Below, piece after piece: positions 42,016 to 51,037 of a DNA stretch of 54,777 nt. The DNA comes from CAZYBC01 sp964645645 (GTDB lineage Bacteria; Patescibacteriota; Microgenomatia; UBA1400; PJMF01). Position 1 is the first letter of the stretch, and the number at the start of each line of letters is the position of its first letter. The DNA is taken from NCBI GenBank assembly GCA_964645645.1, contig CAZYBC010000008.1, forward strand, positions 1 through 54,777, given 5' to 3'. A program made the translations under genes and the position numbers. A model generated the notes under the pieces. The model searched no databases, had not been told where the DNA came from, and worked only from the letters and a program-made list of their open reading frames with translations.

Positions 42016-42774
42016 ATGTTAGAAAAAATTCCTTTAAGTTTAATCATTATTACTCATCGAGCTGATAAACGTTTTTTACAAGCCTTAGAATCAGCTCAGT
42101 TTGCTCAAGAGGTTTTAATTGTTGATCATCAAAGTAGTAACAATTGGTCAACACTCAAAAAACAATTTCAATTTAAAGTCTTACCATGGGATAAAGCTTT
42201 AGATGATTTTTCAGCTATTAGAAATTGGGCTGCTAAACAAGCTCAATTTGATTGGTTATTTTTTTTAGATAGTGATGAGATTATTGAAAAGTCATCCTTA
42301 GCAATAATTAAAGACATTATCCAAAACAATCAAAATCAATTAATTCAAGTGAGACGCATTGATATTTTTGCTGAGCAAGAATTAAAACATGGCGAAACAG
42401 GCAAACATTATTTAATTAGAATGGGTAAAAAAACACAAATGCACTGGCAGAGGAAAGTCCATGAAATTGTAAAAGAAAATTATCCAATGCTCAAAAGCAA
42501 AATCGTTCTTAGGCATTTTGCTCATCTCAATATTAATGAATTTATCACTGATATTAGCCGTTATGCGCAAATAGAAACCACTAGCCGCTATCCACAGAAT
42601 ATTAAAAAAGTTAAGTTAGAAATGTTAAGTTTTCCTATAGCCAAGTTTATTCTTAATTATTTTTTAAAGCTAGGATGTTTGGATGGTTTTGCTGGTTTAG
42701 TCTACGCTGTAATCATGAGCTTACATTCTTTATTAGTCAGAGTTTACCTTTATGAAAAATATTGTGAAAAATAA
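42016..42774 (+). CDS. Family 2 glycosyltransferase (KdtX/WaaE-like)
   Basis: 252 residues, short GT-A enzyme. LSLIIITHRADKRFLQALES opens the fold; VLIVDHQSSNNW gives the nucleotide site; DWLFFLDSDEIIEK (about 76-89) holds DxD; WQRKVHEIV (about 138-146) is the conserved W-x-x-x-V-H-E of the LPS-core beta-glycosyltransferase group (WaaE/KdtX). A hydrophobic C-terminal stretch may bind membrane. Starts 4 nt after the flippase and overlaps the ligase-like gene by 23 bp. Confidence 0.85.
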   Translation: MLEKIPLSLIIITHRADKRFLQALESAQFAQEVLIVDHQSSNNWSTLKKQFQFKVLPWDKALDDFSAIRNWAAKQAQFDWLFFLDSDEIIEKSSLAIIKDIIQNNQNQLIQVRRIDIFAEQELKHGETGKHYLIRMGKKTQMHWQRKVHEIVKENYPMLKSKIVLRHFAHLNINEFITDISRYAQIETTSRYPQNIKKVKLEMLSFPIAKFILNYFLKLGCLDGFAGLVYAVIMSLHSLLVRVYLYEKYCEK

Positions 42775-43933
42775 TTTTGCTTTTAACTTATTATTCTTTT
42801 CTTTATTAAGTTTAGGTCAATTGCAAAGAATAGAAGTAACTTCGCAACTAAGTATTTACCTTCATGAATTAGTGATCGGCATTTATTTACTATATTTATG
42901 GCTAAAACATCAATTAATTTGGCCATCGGTTTTTACTTGGTCTAAAGCTACGAAACTTTTTTTTAGTTGGTTAATTATTACTTTAATTTTTCACAGTGTT
43001 TTTTCACAAAATAATTTTATTGTTTCTATTCTTTATTATGGCCGGTGGTTTACCTATTATTTGTTTGCTTTAAATTTAGCGCAGCAACAAAAACCCTCTC
43101 AATTATTAAAATGGTTATTATCAAGTGGTTTACTATTTTGTTTTTGGGGCTTATTACAATACTGCTTATTACCTGATTTGCGTTTTCTAAAAGTTTTGGG
43201 CTGGGATGATCATTTTTATCGCTTAACAAGCACTCAGCTAGATCCTAATTTTGCTGGCTTGTTAACTATTTTTACTTTTATCTGTCTATTATTCAGCCAA
43301 TTAAAAATTAAACCTATCTTTATTACAATTATTAAAGGTTTTACCTTACTTGCTTTGGCTTTCACTTTTTCTAGAGCTAGTTTTTTAAGTTTTTTAGTCT
43401 TAATTTTAAGTTTAGAAATTATTAGAATAAAAAAACTAATTAAAATTCCAACTAGTTATCCTGCTTTTATATTTTTATTGCTTGCCATTTTAATCAGTCA
43501 GATATTACTTAAAACTCAAAACATTGGAGGAGAGGGAATCAAACTTAACCGAACTAGCACCATTACCGCTCGTTTAACTGACTCACAATTAAGTTTAAGA
43601 AATCTAAATCCAAGCCAATGGTTAATTGGTCGTGGTTTAATTAATCAGCAAATTTTATACACCGAAACTCAATTTATTAATCACTCTAAATTTCCTAATA
43701 ATCTTTTTTTACTAATTTTACAAACCAGTGGTCTAATTGGAGTTAGTTTATTTTTATTTAGTTTTAAAAATATAATAGCAAAAATTTACCAAGAAAAAAT
43801 TGTCTTTTTACCAATTTTATTAGCCACTATAACGCACAGCATGTTTAACCACAGCTTACTACAAAATTTTATTTTTTTATGGCTTAATTTACTTTGGTAT
43901 ACATTACCAAAAAATCAAAAATTTAAAGTCTAA
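42752..43933 (+). CDS. O-antigen ligase-like membrane protein
   Basis: 393 residues with about 11 helices; the large extracytoplasmic loop (about 260-310, ending ETQFINHSKFPNNLFLLIL) and FTFSRASFLSFLVLIL preceding it match the O-antigen ligase (PF04932) pattern, including the NxH/H..N..L region. A second member of this family in the window (the other is at 783-2510), so one may polymerise and one may ligate. The 3' end overlaps the convergent Ig-like gene by 11 bp. Confidence 0.78.
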   Translation: MKNIVKNNFAFNLLFFSLLSLGQLQRIEVTSQLSIYLHELVIGIYLLYLWLKHQLIWPSVFTWSKATKLFFSWLIITLIFHSVFSQNNFIVSILYYGRWFTYYLFALNLAQQQKPSQLLKWLLSSGLLFCFWGLLQYCLLPDLRFLKVLGWDDHFYRLTSTQLDPNFAGLLTIFTFICLLFSQLKIKPIFITIIKGFTLLALAFTFSRASFLSFLVLILSLEIIRIKKLIKIPTSYPAFIFLLLAILISQILLKTQNIGGEGIKLNRTSTITARLTDSQLSLRNLNPSQWLIGRGLINQQILYTETQFINHSKFPNNLFLLILQTSGLIGVSLFLFSFKNIIAKIYQEKIVFLPILLATITHSMFNHSLLQNFIFLWLNLLWYTLPKNQKFKV

Positions 43934-44681
43934 AATTTACTTTAAGTTCTCGTTCACTTAAATTACCAGCTAGATCAGTCACTTTAAATTTTAAAATGTT
44001 TTCTCCTTCTGACAATTGATAGCGATGAGTAAAGCTACCATCAGCATTTGGAAAAACAAAACGATCATTAATATAGACTTTACTACCAGCATCAGTTTTA
44101 CCTTTAATCTCAATCACTTGATTTTTCTTTAATTCTACTTGTGCGCCATCTTCTGGATATTCAATTTCTAAAAGAGGAGCTTGATTATCAAATACAATCG
44201 CATAATTTTTAGTTTGCACTGATTCATTACCAGCTTGATCAACCCCAAATACAGTCAAATTATTTTCACCATCAGCTAAAACTAACTCTGTTTCAAATTT
44301 ACCTTCTTCATTAACTGCCATTTCCTCTTGTTGACTACCGTTTAAAACAAAAACTACTTTGCTTCCAGCTTCACCCACACCTTTTACAGGAATAGTCGCG
44401 CTATTAGTAGCTTCTACTGGAGCTTGCAATAAAGGGACTCTGGGAGGAATTGTGTCTTTTTCCTCAAAAGGATTACCTTTATCAATTAAAGAAAAAAAGA
44501 TTCTAATGACTGCTGGTAAAATGACAAAAATAAATAAAACGGCAATAGCAATTGAAGCAATAATCATCAAGATTGTTTGCTGACTTAATTTTTTCTGTTC
44601 TTTTTTAATCAGTCTGGAAGAAACAGATTGCGTTTTGGCTGACTTATTTAAATAAGGTGAATAAATCGAAGTATTTGCCAT
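43923..44681 (-). CDS. Membrane-anchored protein with two Ig-like domains
   Basis: 252 residues: Ser/Lys/Gln-rich cytoplasmic start, a transmembrane helix (about 35-60), then two beta-sandwich repeats. Each ends in the same way (ADGENNLTVFGVDQAGNES, about 138-156; SEGENILKFKVTDLAGNLSE, about 223-242), the glucodextranase-B/bacterial Ig-like pattern seen in surface adhesion or wall-binding proteins. The domains likely extend outside the cell. Convergent overlap of 11 bp with the ligase-like gene. Ligand unknown. Confidence 0.75.
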   Translation of the reverse strand: MANTSIYSPYLNKSAKTQSVSSRLIKKEQKKLSQQTILMIIASIAIAVLFIFVILPAVIRIFFSLIDKGNPFEEKDTIPPRVPLLQAPVEATNSATIPVKGVGEAGSKVVFVLNGSQQEEMAVNEEGKFETELVLADGENNLTVFGVDQAGNESVQTKNYAIVFDNQAPLLEIEYPEDGAQVELKKNQVIEIKGKTDAGSKVYINDRFVFPNADGSFTHRYQLSEGENILKFKVTDLAGNLSERELKVNFRL

Positions 44682-44727
44682 AATAAATTCGCTTTCGTTT
44701 ATTATTGTAGCAAGAATCTATAAAAAG

Positions 44728-44800
44728 AGCCAGGGATGGGAGTCGAACCCATGACCCTCGGTTTACGATACCGATGCTCTACCAACTGAGCTACCCTGGC
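44728..44800 (-). tRNA. tRNA-Thr (anticodon CGT)
   Basis: On the - strand: acceptor GCCAGGG (44800-44794) pairs CCCTGGC (44735-44729); D-arm AGCTCAGTTGGTAGAGC; anticodon stem TCGGT/ACCGA enclosing ATCGTAA, i.e. CGT (reads ACG, Thr); T-arm ATGGGTTCGACTCCCAT; discriminator U at 44728. CCA is not encoded. Confidence 0.93.
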
Positions 44801-44869
44801 CTAATAAAGCTATTTTACAATGATTATGAGGAGATTTTAAGTCTGAGAGTAATATCTTAAAAAACTTAA

Positions 44870-47551
44870 TTAACTTTTTATATTTGGAGTTTGTTGAGGT
44901 ATTTGCCATTGTAAATTACCTTGATCATTTAAAGATGCCTTCAGGAATAATTCCGGATTCCAAATATCTTCTTGTGACCAAGTAGAAACATCATCTGACC
45001 AGCCAGGAGGCAAAGGGACATCTTTCAATTTTTCTATTACGGCTTGAAGATTGGCACGTAAAATAGTTGCATTAAAGGAATGACCTTTACTAGTAATAAG
45101 TTTTTCAATTTTATCTACTAAAATAGATCTCTGATTTGCAGGTCCTAAATTCCTTTGCATCACCAATAGAGATTTTTTTAACCAAGGTAATAGAGGTGAA
45201 TCTTGGTTACTTTCTATCATTTCAATAATATTTCTAGTGTTAGTATTAAAATTAAAATCCCAAAATGTCTTATCATAAAAATTACCCATTTCACCAGCTC
45301 TAAATATACTCACTTTAGCAGCTAAACTATAATAATCAAAACATGATGATAGAGTCATCCATAAACCTTCATCTCTTCCATTTGTAATATTAATTAAATT
45401 TGAAAAAATTTCTAATTTAACCGTTTGTTCAGTATTTCCTAAATAATTATTTAAAAGATTGTATAGTAACCCTTTTTCTAAAGATAACCAAGTAACTATG
45501 GCTGGCTTATTTAAAACATTGCTACTAACAACTTCACGGCTCTCTTGTTCAAAAAAAGAATGCTTTCTATAGCTTGAAGCTTCAATTTTTCTTTGTACGT
45601 GTAGAGGATCTTTTGCTCCTAAAAAAGCATGACTATAAGTTGACCCCACAATAACTTCTGTTTCTGAAAAAATTCTCGCTAATAAAAGCATCCCAGACAG
45701 TAAAATCATTCTGCCTACACAATTGCTCTCTTTTAAATATATTTGCAAAACTATTGAGGTTTCGGCTAAGGTTTCTAATTCTTTTTTACTTTCAGTCCAA
45801 CCTTCTAAACCTCCAAAAAAGAGCAAAGAAGGATGTCCAATCATATCTAAAAGTAAATTTGTCAGATTAGCTTGAGCCAGAACGATCTGCCTCTTAGCTT
45901 CATATTCTGATTTAAGTTTTTCTTTGACTGTCTGATTTGAGACAGAATCAATAATATCCATTAACTGCTGCCAATTATATTCATCTGCAAAAGGATGCTC
46001 TGGAAAAAGATGAAAATCTACAGCCTCTGGAAGCTTCTCACAAATTTCATCAGTTTTATCTCTGAGCTTGACTTTAGTTTGCTCATATTCTGCTGTTTGT
46101 TCTGCTGTTTGCAAAGCAATCTTTTCTATTTCTGCTAGCTTTGCCTTGCCTTCTTCTAAGATAATTCTATCTGGATGTGCCTCTAGTGAAGCTAAATATT
46201 CTATAATCGTAGCTTTTTCAGCCAATTCTTTCCCAGTTCTAGATTTATAATCTTCTTTCATAGCCTGAGTCACAGGCATTTTTTGTATTAGAATTCTTTG
46301 ACTGCGTTCAACTAAGGTACTTAATAGCCAAGTCTTAGAATCATTTTCTCCTAAACGACCAGATAGCCAAGCATTGAGTTGCATCGCTCCATCAATACCA
46401 AGATTAATTAACTTATCTAACCTAGCTAAATCTGTTTCTCTATCTGCCTTAGCATCTCTTGGTAATTTAGGGCGTTCTTCTTGAACAACCTTTTCACCTT
46501 GAAATACCTCTTTTTCTCTCATTCCTAATTGTTCTAATCTAGCTTTGGGTGTTTCTGCTCTTATTTCACCAGTTCTACCTTCCCATCTTCTGGCTAATCT
46601 TAGTACCAAACTATCTAACCTTCGTTTAATTCTTTCTTGAGTGGCTTCACGATACTTATTCTGGTCTAAATTCACTAAATGCTGCTTAATTAAGTCTAAT
46701 TTACTTAAATCTTCAGCCTTGGTATCTGCATTGTTAGTTACTCTTTGGGCTAAACCAACAAAAGTATCTAAAATTTGCCCAGTATTAGCTAGAATCCGTT
46801 CTTTAATCTCTGTTAGAGCTGTTGCTGTTTGCTCGCTCATTTCAGCTGGCAATTGATAGTTTTGTAAAACTTCTTGCCAATTCTTGGCATTAAGAGCAGT
46901 AATTCCTAATTTAGCCAATAAATTAAGAGCAAATTCTTTTCCAGCCTTTGGATCTGTGGCATCTATCTGGTCACATAAATGGAGCAAGTCTAGAGGAGTT
47001 CTCAATTTATCTGCCTCAATCAGCAGCATCTGCCCTTCTATTTCTATCGGTTTAACCGTATCTACTATAGAAGATTTAATTGCATTTTTTTTACCAGTAA
47101 CAGGGTGGTCATAGTAAACTTTATTCTGATGTTCTATTTCCACCCCTTTCATCTTGGAATTTTTCACCAGCATTCCCAAACCCGTTAATTCTGTAGCTTG
47201 AATATTTTGAGTTAATCTTTTTTTAGCCTCAACCATTGCTTCTGGAGTTAAAACAATAATTCGTAAAGAATCTGTAATTCCTGTTATAGAATTAGGAAGT
47301 AATTCTCTAGCTGTGACACCTAAGATTATTTCGCCATCAATATTATTATTGTCTAGATCATTCCAAAATAGCTCACTAGATAATTCGTGTACTTCACCAC
47401 TAGGATTAACCACTGAATCTAAATCAGCCAAACCTACAGGGTTTTGAGTTCCAGTTAAAATCTGCCAAAACCTACTTCCAGGCAAAAATTTATCTATATT
47501 TTCTGGCCGAAAAGATTCTTGCGGTAATGATGTTTCTCCATGGTTTAGCAT
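44870..47551 (-). CDS. Large uncharacterised protein with Cys-His core
   Basis: 893 residues, no signal peptide and no clear transmembrane helix; I do not recognise the family. N-terminal ~200 residues are mixed alpha/beta; about 200-560 is helical, with a strongly charged, coiled-coil-like stretch (about 300-380, Arg/Glu/Lys-rich) and QTAEQTAEYEQTKVKLRDKT (about 481-500). Near 600-650, ESNCVGRMILLSGMLLLARI (Cys611) followed by STYSHAFLG (His641) resembles the spacing of Cys and His in transglutaminase-like/SirB1 domains; this is a guess. A TATACT box lies 9 nt before ATG 47551 and there is no ribosome site, so a leaderless message is likely. Flanked by tRNA-Thr and a TrmB regulator. Confidence 0.6.
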   Translation of the reverse strand: MLNHGETSLPQESFRPENIDKFLPGSRFWQILTGTQNPVGLADLDSVVNPSGEVHELSSELFWNDLDNNNIDGEIILGVTARELLPNSITGITDSLRIIVLTPEAMVEAKKRLTQNIQATELTGLGMLVKNSKMKGVEIEHQNKVYYDHPVTGKKNAIKSSIVDTVKPIEIEGQMLLIEADKLRTPLDLLHLCDQIDATDPKAGKEFALNLLAKLGITALNAKNWQEVLQNYQLPAEMSEQTATALTEIKERILANTGQILDTFVGLAQRVTNNADTKAEDLSKLDLIKQHLVNLDQNKYREATQERIKRRLDSLVLRLARRWEGRTGEIRAETPKARLEQLGMREKEVFQGEKVVQEERPKLPRDAKADRETDLARLDKLINLGIDGAMQLNAWLSGRLGENDSKTWLLSTLVERSQRILIQKMPVTQAMKEDYKSRTGKELAEKATIIEYLASLEAHPDRIILEEGKAKLAEIEKIALQTAEQTAEYEQTKVKLRDKTDEICEKLPEAVDFHLFPEHPFADEYNWQQLMDIIDSVSNQTVKEKLKSEYEAKRQIVLAQANLTNLLLDMIGHPSLLFFGGLEGWTESKKELETLAETSIVLQIYLKESNCVGRMILLSGMLLLARIFSETEVIVGSTYSHAFLGAKDPLHVQRKIEASSYRKHSFFEQESREVVSSNVLNKPAIVTWLSLEKGLLYNLLNNYLGNTEQTVKLEIFSNLINITNGRDEGLWMTLSSCFDYYSLAAKVSIFRAGEMGNFYDKTFWDFNFNTNTRNIIEMIESNQDSPLLPWLKKSLLVMQRNLGPANQRSILVDKIEKLITSKGHSFNATILRANLQAVIEKLKDVPLPPGWSDDVSTWSQEDIWNPELFLKASLNDQGNLQWQIPQQTPNIKS

Positions 47552-47560
47552 AAAAACTTT

Positions 47561-47566
47561 AGTATA
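47561..47566 (-). promoter_or_regulatory. Leaderless-type promoter of 893-residue protein
   Basis: TATACT on the - strand (47566-47561), 9 nt before the ATG, with a weak -35 TTTAAT (47589-47584) at a 17-bp distance. Confidence 0.45.
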
Positions 47567-47610
47567 TTAAGTACAACACAATTATTAAACTTTTGCAAAA
47601 TAAAACCTTG

Positions 47611-48354
47611 TTATACCATTCCCCACAACGACATAAACACAAAGCGTAAAGTTTGTACAATCCCAGCTTCTTCAATGACCACCGCATAAGGTAATTCATC
47701 TTTAGTTAAAGAAATTAAAGCTAATTTATGGTCATAAATAATAATGTAACTTAAAAAATTTTCATCAGCTTGTCCGGGTAACCATTTTCTTTCGGCTAAA
47801 TCAGCTTGATCGCCACCTTTGCCTAAAGCAATTGCCTTTACTTTAATGCCTCGTTTTACCCGTAACTTAGTAAAATTAGGATAATAAAGATACAAATATT
47901 GGCGCATTGGTTTACTAGAAAAGACAAAATATTCTTTATCTTGAGCTTTAGCCATGGTGTCCAAAACATCTTTCAACACTTTTTCAATACCGGTGAAATC
48001 TTCATAATAACTAACAGTTGGCTTACTAGATAAAACTTTTAATTCTTCCAAGCTAGGAATAATATGTTGACTCAACTGAGTAATAAAATCACCTAAGAAT
48101 TGCTGTTTACTTTGCGCAATCGTTAACAATTTTGCGGGAGGTTCAGCTTGATAACAAAATTTTTTTCCTAGTGGATGATGGCTGACCAAATTTTGTTGCA
48201 TTAATTTTTTTAACACTTCATGAGTTGTCCCGCGGTTGACATTACAAGCAGTTGCAATTTGTCTAATTGAGGCCGGACCTAACTTTAACAAAGTTTTGTA
48301 AATTAAATAATCACGTGGTTCTAGATTTAAATTTTGCAATAATTTAGCTTTCAT
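47611..48354 (-). CDS. TrmB-family transcriptional regulator
   Basis: 247 residues. The N-terminal winged HTH (about 12-62: EPRDYLIYKTLLKLGPASIRQIATACNVNRGTTHEVLKKL split across the motif) is the TrmB form; after a coiled-coil linker (about 80-105) comes the effector-binding domain, with YEDFTGIEKVLKDVLDTM (about 117-134) and the C-terminal beta region. TrmB proteins sense sugars in Archaea; homologues are frequent in Patescibacteria. It is divergent from glmS with a 141-bp shared region holding an inverted repeat, so amino-sugar control is a fair guess (inference). Confidence 0.8.
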   Translation of the reverse strand: MKAKLLQNLNLEPRDYLIYKTLLKLGPASIRQIATACNVNRGTTHEVLKKLMQQNLVSHHPLGKKFCYQAEPPAKLLTIAQSKQQFLGDFITQLSQHIIPSLEELKVLSSKPTVSYYEDFTGIEKVLKDVLDTMAKAQDKEYFVFSSKPMRQYLYLYYPNFTKLRVKRGIKVKAIALGKGGDQADLAERKWLPGQADENFLSYIIIYDHKLALISLTKDELPYAVVIEEAGIVQTLRFVFMSLWGMV

Positions 48355-48394
48355 AGCAATTCTTCACAAACAATTTTAGCACAGTGGCAATTTT

Positions 48395-48408
48395 TTGTTG
48401 ACAAACAA
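48395..48408. promoter_or_regulatory. Inverted repeat in trmB-glmS divergent region
   Basis: TTGTTGACAAACAA is a 5-4-5 inverted repeat that includes a perfect -35-like TTGACA (+ strand, 48398-48403), but no good -10 follows at 17 bp. A second repeat, GTTAG/CTAAC around CTTTAA, and an AGCC/GGCT hairpin lie between it and glmS. Candidate operator for the TrmB regulator. No glmS ribozyme is present. Confidence 0.3.
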
Positions 48409-48495
48409 TCTTGATATTATTTTCCATCTGGCATAAATTTATTTTTAGTTAGCTTTAACTAACAGCCATTCGGCTCAAAATACAGAAAGGTAACT

Positions 48496-50259
48496 ATGTG
48501 TGGCATTTTTGGCTATGTAGGAAAAAAATCTACGGCTCCTGAGTTGGTCTTAGAGAGTCTCAAAAAACTTGAATATCGAGGCTATGATTCTTGGGGCATC
48601 GGCATTACTCAACAAGGAAAAATTATTTTAGATAAACATGTGGGTAAAATTGGCCAAGCTCAGACCAAACTCAGAAAAGCCAGCCTGGCTTTTGGCCATA
48701 CTCGCTGGGCCACCCATGGGGGAGTGACTGTTCAAAATGCTCATCCTCATTGTGATTGTCAACAACGTTTGGCCGTAATTCATAATGGCGTGATTGAAAA
48801 TTTTTGGCAACTTAAAAAACAACTTAGTAAAAAACATCAGCTCATTTCTGAAACTGATACCGAGCTAATGGCGCATCTAATAGAGGATGAGCTGAAAAAA
48901 CATCCTTTTGTTGAAGCTGTCCGTCAAGCTTTTTTAAAACTCAAAGGGCTATCTGCCTTTGTGGTAATGGATGCACAATCTCAACAGCTAGTAGCCATTA
49001 AAAATGGATCACCTTTAGTCATTGGTTTGGGTGATAAAGAAAATTACTTAGCCTCTGATGCTAATTGTCTAAGTGAATTAACTAAAAAAATTATTTATCT
49101 AGCTGATAATCAAATGGCAGTTGTTAGCCAAGATCAAGTGCAAATTAGCCAAGTGGAAACTGGTCAAGCTATTCCACTTAACCCAGAAAAAATTGATTGG
49201 CAAGTTACTCAAGCTAAAAAAGGCCACTATGCCCACTTCATGCTCAAAGAAATCCATGAACAACCTGCAGTTTTAAGCAAAATCAAAGATCACTTTGATC
49301 CTAAAATTAAGCAATTAGCTGAAGCGATTAAAGCAGCCAAAAAAATTTATTTGGTTGGCTGTGGTTCTGCTTACCATGCAGCCATAGCGAGCAGTTATCT
49401 GTTTGCTAAAATTGCTCACTTAGAAAGCACGCCTGTTGTTGCTAGTGAATTTGCTTCTAAAGAACCATTTCTTAATAAAGAAAGTTTGGTTATTTTCTTT
49501 TCCCAAAGCGGCGAAACGATTGATATTGTTACGCCACTTAAAAGACTTAAAGCTAGCGGGATTAAAACCGTCGGGATTGTTAATGTGGTCGGCTCAACAT
49601 TACACCGCCTAGCTGATTTAGCAATTACTTTAGAAGCTGGGCCAGAAATTTGTGTCCTGTCTAGCAAAGCTTTAACCACCATGATTAGCATTACTGCTTT
49701 AACCAGTTATCAACTGGCTAATCAATTAAACACTGGCAAAAAAGATCTGGCTATAGCCCTCAAAGATTTACAAAAAATTCTTACTCCAGCTTACCAACGT
49801 CGTTATTTAGACCCAGTAGTCAAAAAATTAACTCAAGTAAGCAGCCTTTATGGCATCGGTCGGGGGCTATCTTTTCCCATTATTTTGGAAACAGCCCTCA
49901 AAATTAAAGAAGTTACTTACTTACACATGGAAGGCTTTCCCAGCGGTGAACTTAAACACGGCGTAATTGCTTTAATCGATCAAGGCACACCTTGCTTTGT
50001 GCTAGCTCCCCATGATGAAACCCAAGACTTAGTGTTATCTGGCGCCATGGAAATCAAAGCCAGAGGCGGATATCTCATTGGCTTATCCAATCAAAAACAA
50101 AATGTCTTTGATGCCTATATTCCCATTCAAGATGCTGGCGAATTTAGCATGCTAGGCGAATTAGTGGCGTCACAACTGATTGCTTATAAACTGGCACTAC
50201 ACAAAGGCTACAATCCAGATAAGCCAAGAAACTTAGCCAAAAGTGTGACTGTGGTGTAA
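48496..50259 (+). CDS. glmS: Glucosamine-6-phosphate synthase
   Basis: Makes GlcN6P from Fru6P and glutamine, the entry to UDP-GlcNAc for MurA/MurG. 587 residues. N-terminal glutaminase begins MCGIFGYVG (Cys2 nucleophile after Met removal) with GHTRWATHG (about 67-75) and NGVIENF; two SIS isomerase domains follow, with GCGSAYHAAIASSYLF (about 291-306), FFSQSGETIDIV (about 335-346) and the C-terminal KPRNLAKSVTVV with the catalytic Lys. A GAAAGG site precedes ATG 48496. Confidence 0.97.
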   Translation: MCGIFGYVGKKSTAPELVLESLKKLEYRGYDSWGIGITQQGKIILDKHVGKIGQAQTKLRKASLAFGHTRWATHGGVTVQNAHPHCDCQQRLAVIHNGVIENFWQLKKQLSKKHQLISETDTELMAHLIEDELKKHPFVEAVRQAFLKLKGLSAFVVMDAQSQQLVAIKNGSPLVIGLGDKENYLASDANCLSELTKKIIYLADNQMAVVSQDQVQISQVETGQAIPLNPEKIDWQVTQAKKGHYAHFMLKEIHEQPAVLSKIKDHFDPKIKQLAEAIKAAKKIYLVGCGSAYHAAIASSYLFAKIAHLESTPVVASEFASKEPFLNKESLVIFFSQSGETIDIVTPLKRLKASGIKTVGIVNVVGSTLHRLADLAITLEAGPEICVLSSKALTTMISITALTSYQLANQLNTGKKDLAIALKDLQKILTPAYQRRYLDPVVKKLTQVSSLYGIGRGLSFPIILETALKIKEVTYLHMEGFPSGELKHGVIALIDQGTPCFVLAPHDETQDLVLSGAMEIKARGGYLIGLSNQKQNVFDAYIPIQDAGEFSMLGELVASQLIAYKLALHKGYNPDKPRNLAKSVTVV

Positions 50260-50263
50260 AAAA

Positions 50264-50953
50264 TTAACTCAATTGCCAAGTGCCTAACAATTGTCGCTTT
50301 TGCAAAACTGCATTAGCAGTTAACAAGGTAACTGAATCAACTAAATAAGGTTCAAATTTTAAATGCTGCGACAAAACCTTTAGCTGCTGTTGAAAAGCTA
50401 AAGAAGGCACTTGGCTAAATCTTGCTAAAGTCATATGAGAAAAAAAATACTGTTTATTAGCATAAACTTTATCATCAGCTAACTGGTTCTCTTTAAGACT
50501 TTGATCTAAATTTAAAATCAAACGATCCAATTCTTCGTCAGTAGTCCCCACTAAAGCTAAACTCTGAGGGAAAAGCACAAAGCGATAAAAATAAACCTGA
50601 AATTTTTTATGTTGAGGAACCTGCTCACTAAAAATCTGTCTAGCTTTTTCAAGATCTTTGGCCGTAAAGTTAGATGGATCATTAATCACCCGCACATTTT
50701 TAATCGTAATATGTAAATTCTCACTCGGATAATAGTAACAATTAGTAAAAACTCTTTGCAGAGGCTTAATTAATTCTTGCTGCACTTTTTTCACTAAAGC
50801 CTGCTGAGGTAAATGCACGCTGGTTAAACAAATCCTTGTATCATTTTTATAATCATCAACTGGTGATACCGTAGTACTTTGCAAAGAATTATTTTGAGCT
50901 TGCTGAGCAATTTGCTCAATAAGTTGGCTTTGATGAAGTTGATGATGAGTCAT
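50264..50953 (-). CDS. 2'-5' RNA ligase-like 2H phosphoesterase
   Basis: 229 residues. Two H-x-T motifs identify the 2H superfamily: NLHITIKNV (about 82-90) and FSHMTLARF (about 169-177). Members such as ThpR ligate or hydrolyse 2'-5' or 2',3'-cyclic phosphates in RNA. The ~50-residue Gln-rich N-terminus is additional. A GAGGAT ribosome site precedes ATG 50953. Convergent with glmS (4 bp apart) and divergent from the PfkB gene. The natural substrate is unknown. Confidence 0.8.
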   Translation of the reverse strand: MTHHQLHQSQLIEQIAQQAQNNSLQSTTVSPVDDYKNDTRICLTSVHLPQQALVKKVQQELIKPLQRVFTNCYYYPSENLHITIKNVRVINDPSNFTAKDLEKARQIFSEQVPQHKKFQVYFYRFVLFPQSLALVGTTDEELDRLILNLDQSLKENQLADDKVYANKQYFFSHMTLARFSQVPSLAFQQQLKVLSQHLKFEPYLVDSVTLLTANAVLQKRQLLGTWQLS

Positions 50954-51019
50954 ATTTAATCCTCAGATTCATTAGTTAGTATATGGCTAACTATTTCTAA
51001 CTTCAAATCTAATAAACTT

Positions 51020-51028
51020 TGTTATAAT
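51020..51028 (+). promoter_or_regulatory. Extended -10 of the pfkB-ahcY operon
   Basis: TGT followed by TATAAT (51023-51028) is a perfect extended -10, 9 nt before the ATG at 51038; leaderless or nearly so. No -35 is evident. Confidence 0.55.
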
Positions 51029-51037
51029 GACCAAATT

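Noticed and set aside
48409..48495. glmS ribozyme
   Set aside because: No core resembling the glmS ribozyme; only short hairpins are present in an ~85-nt region.
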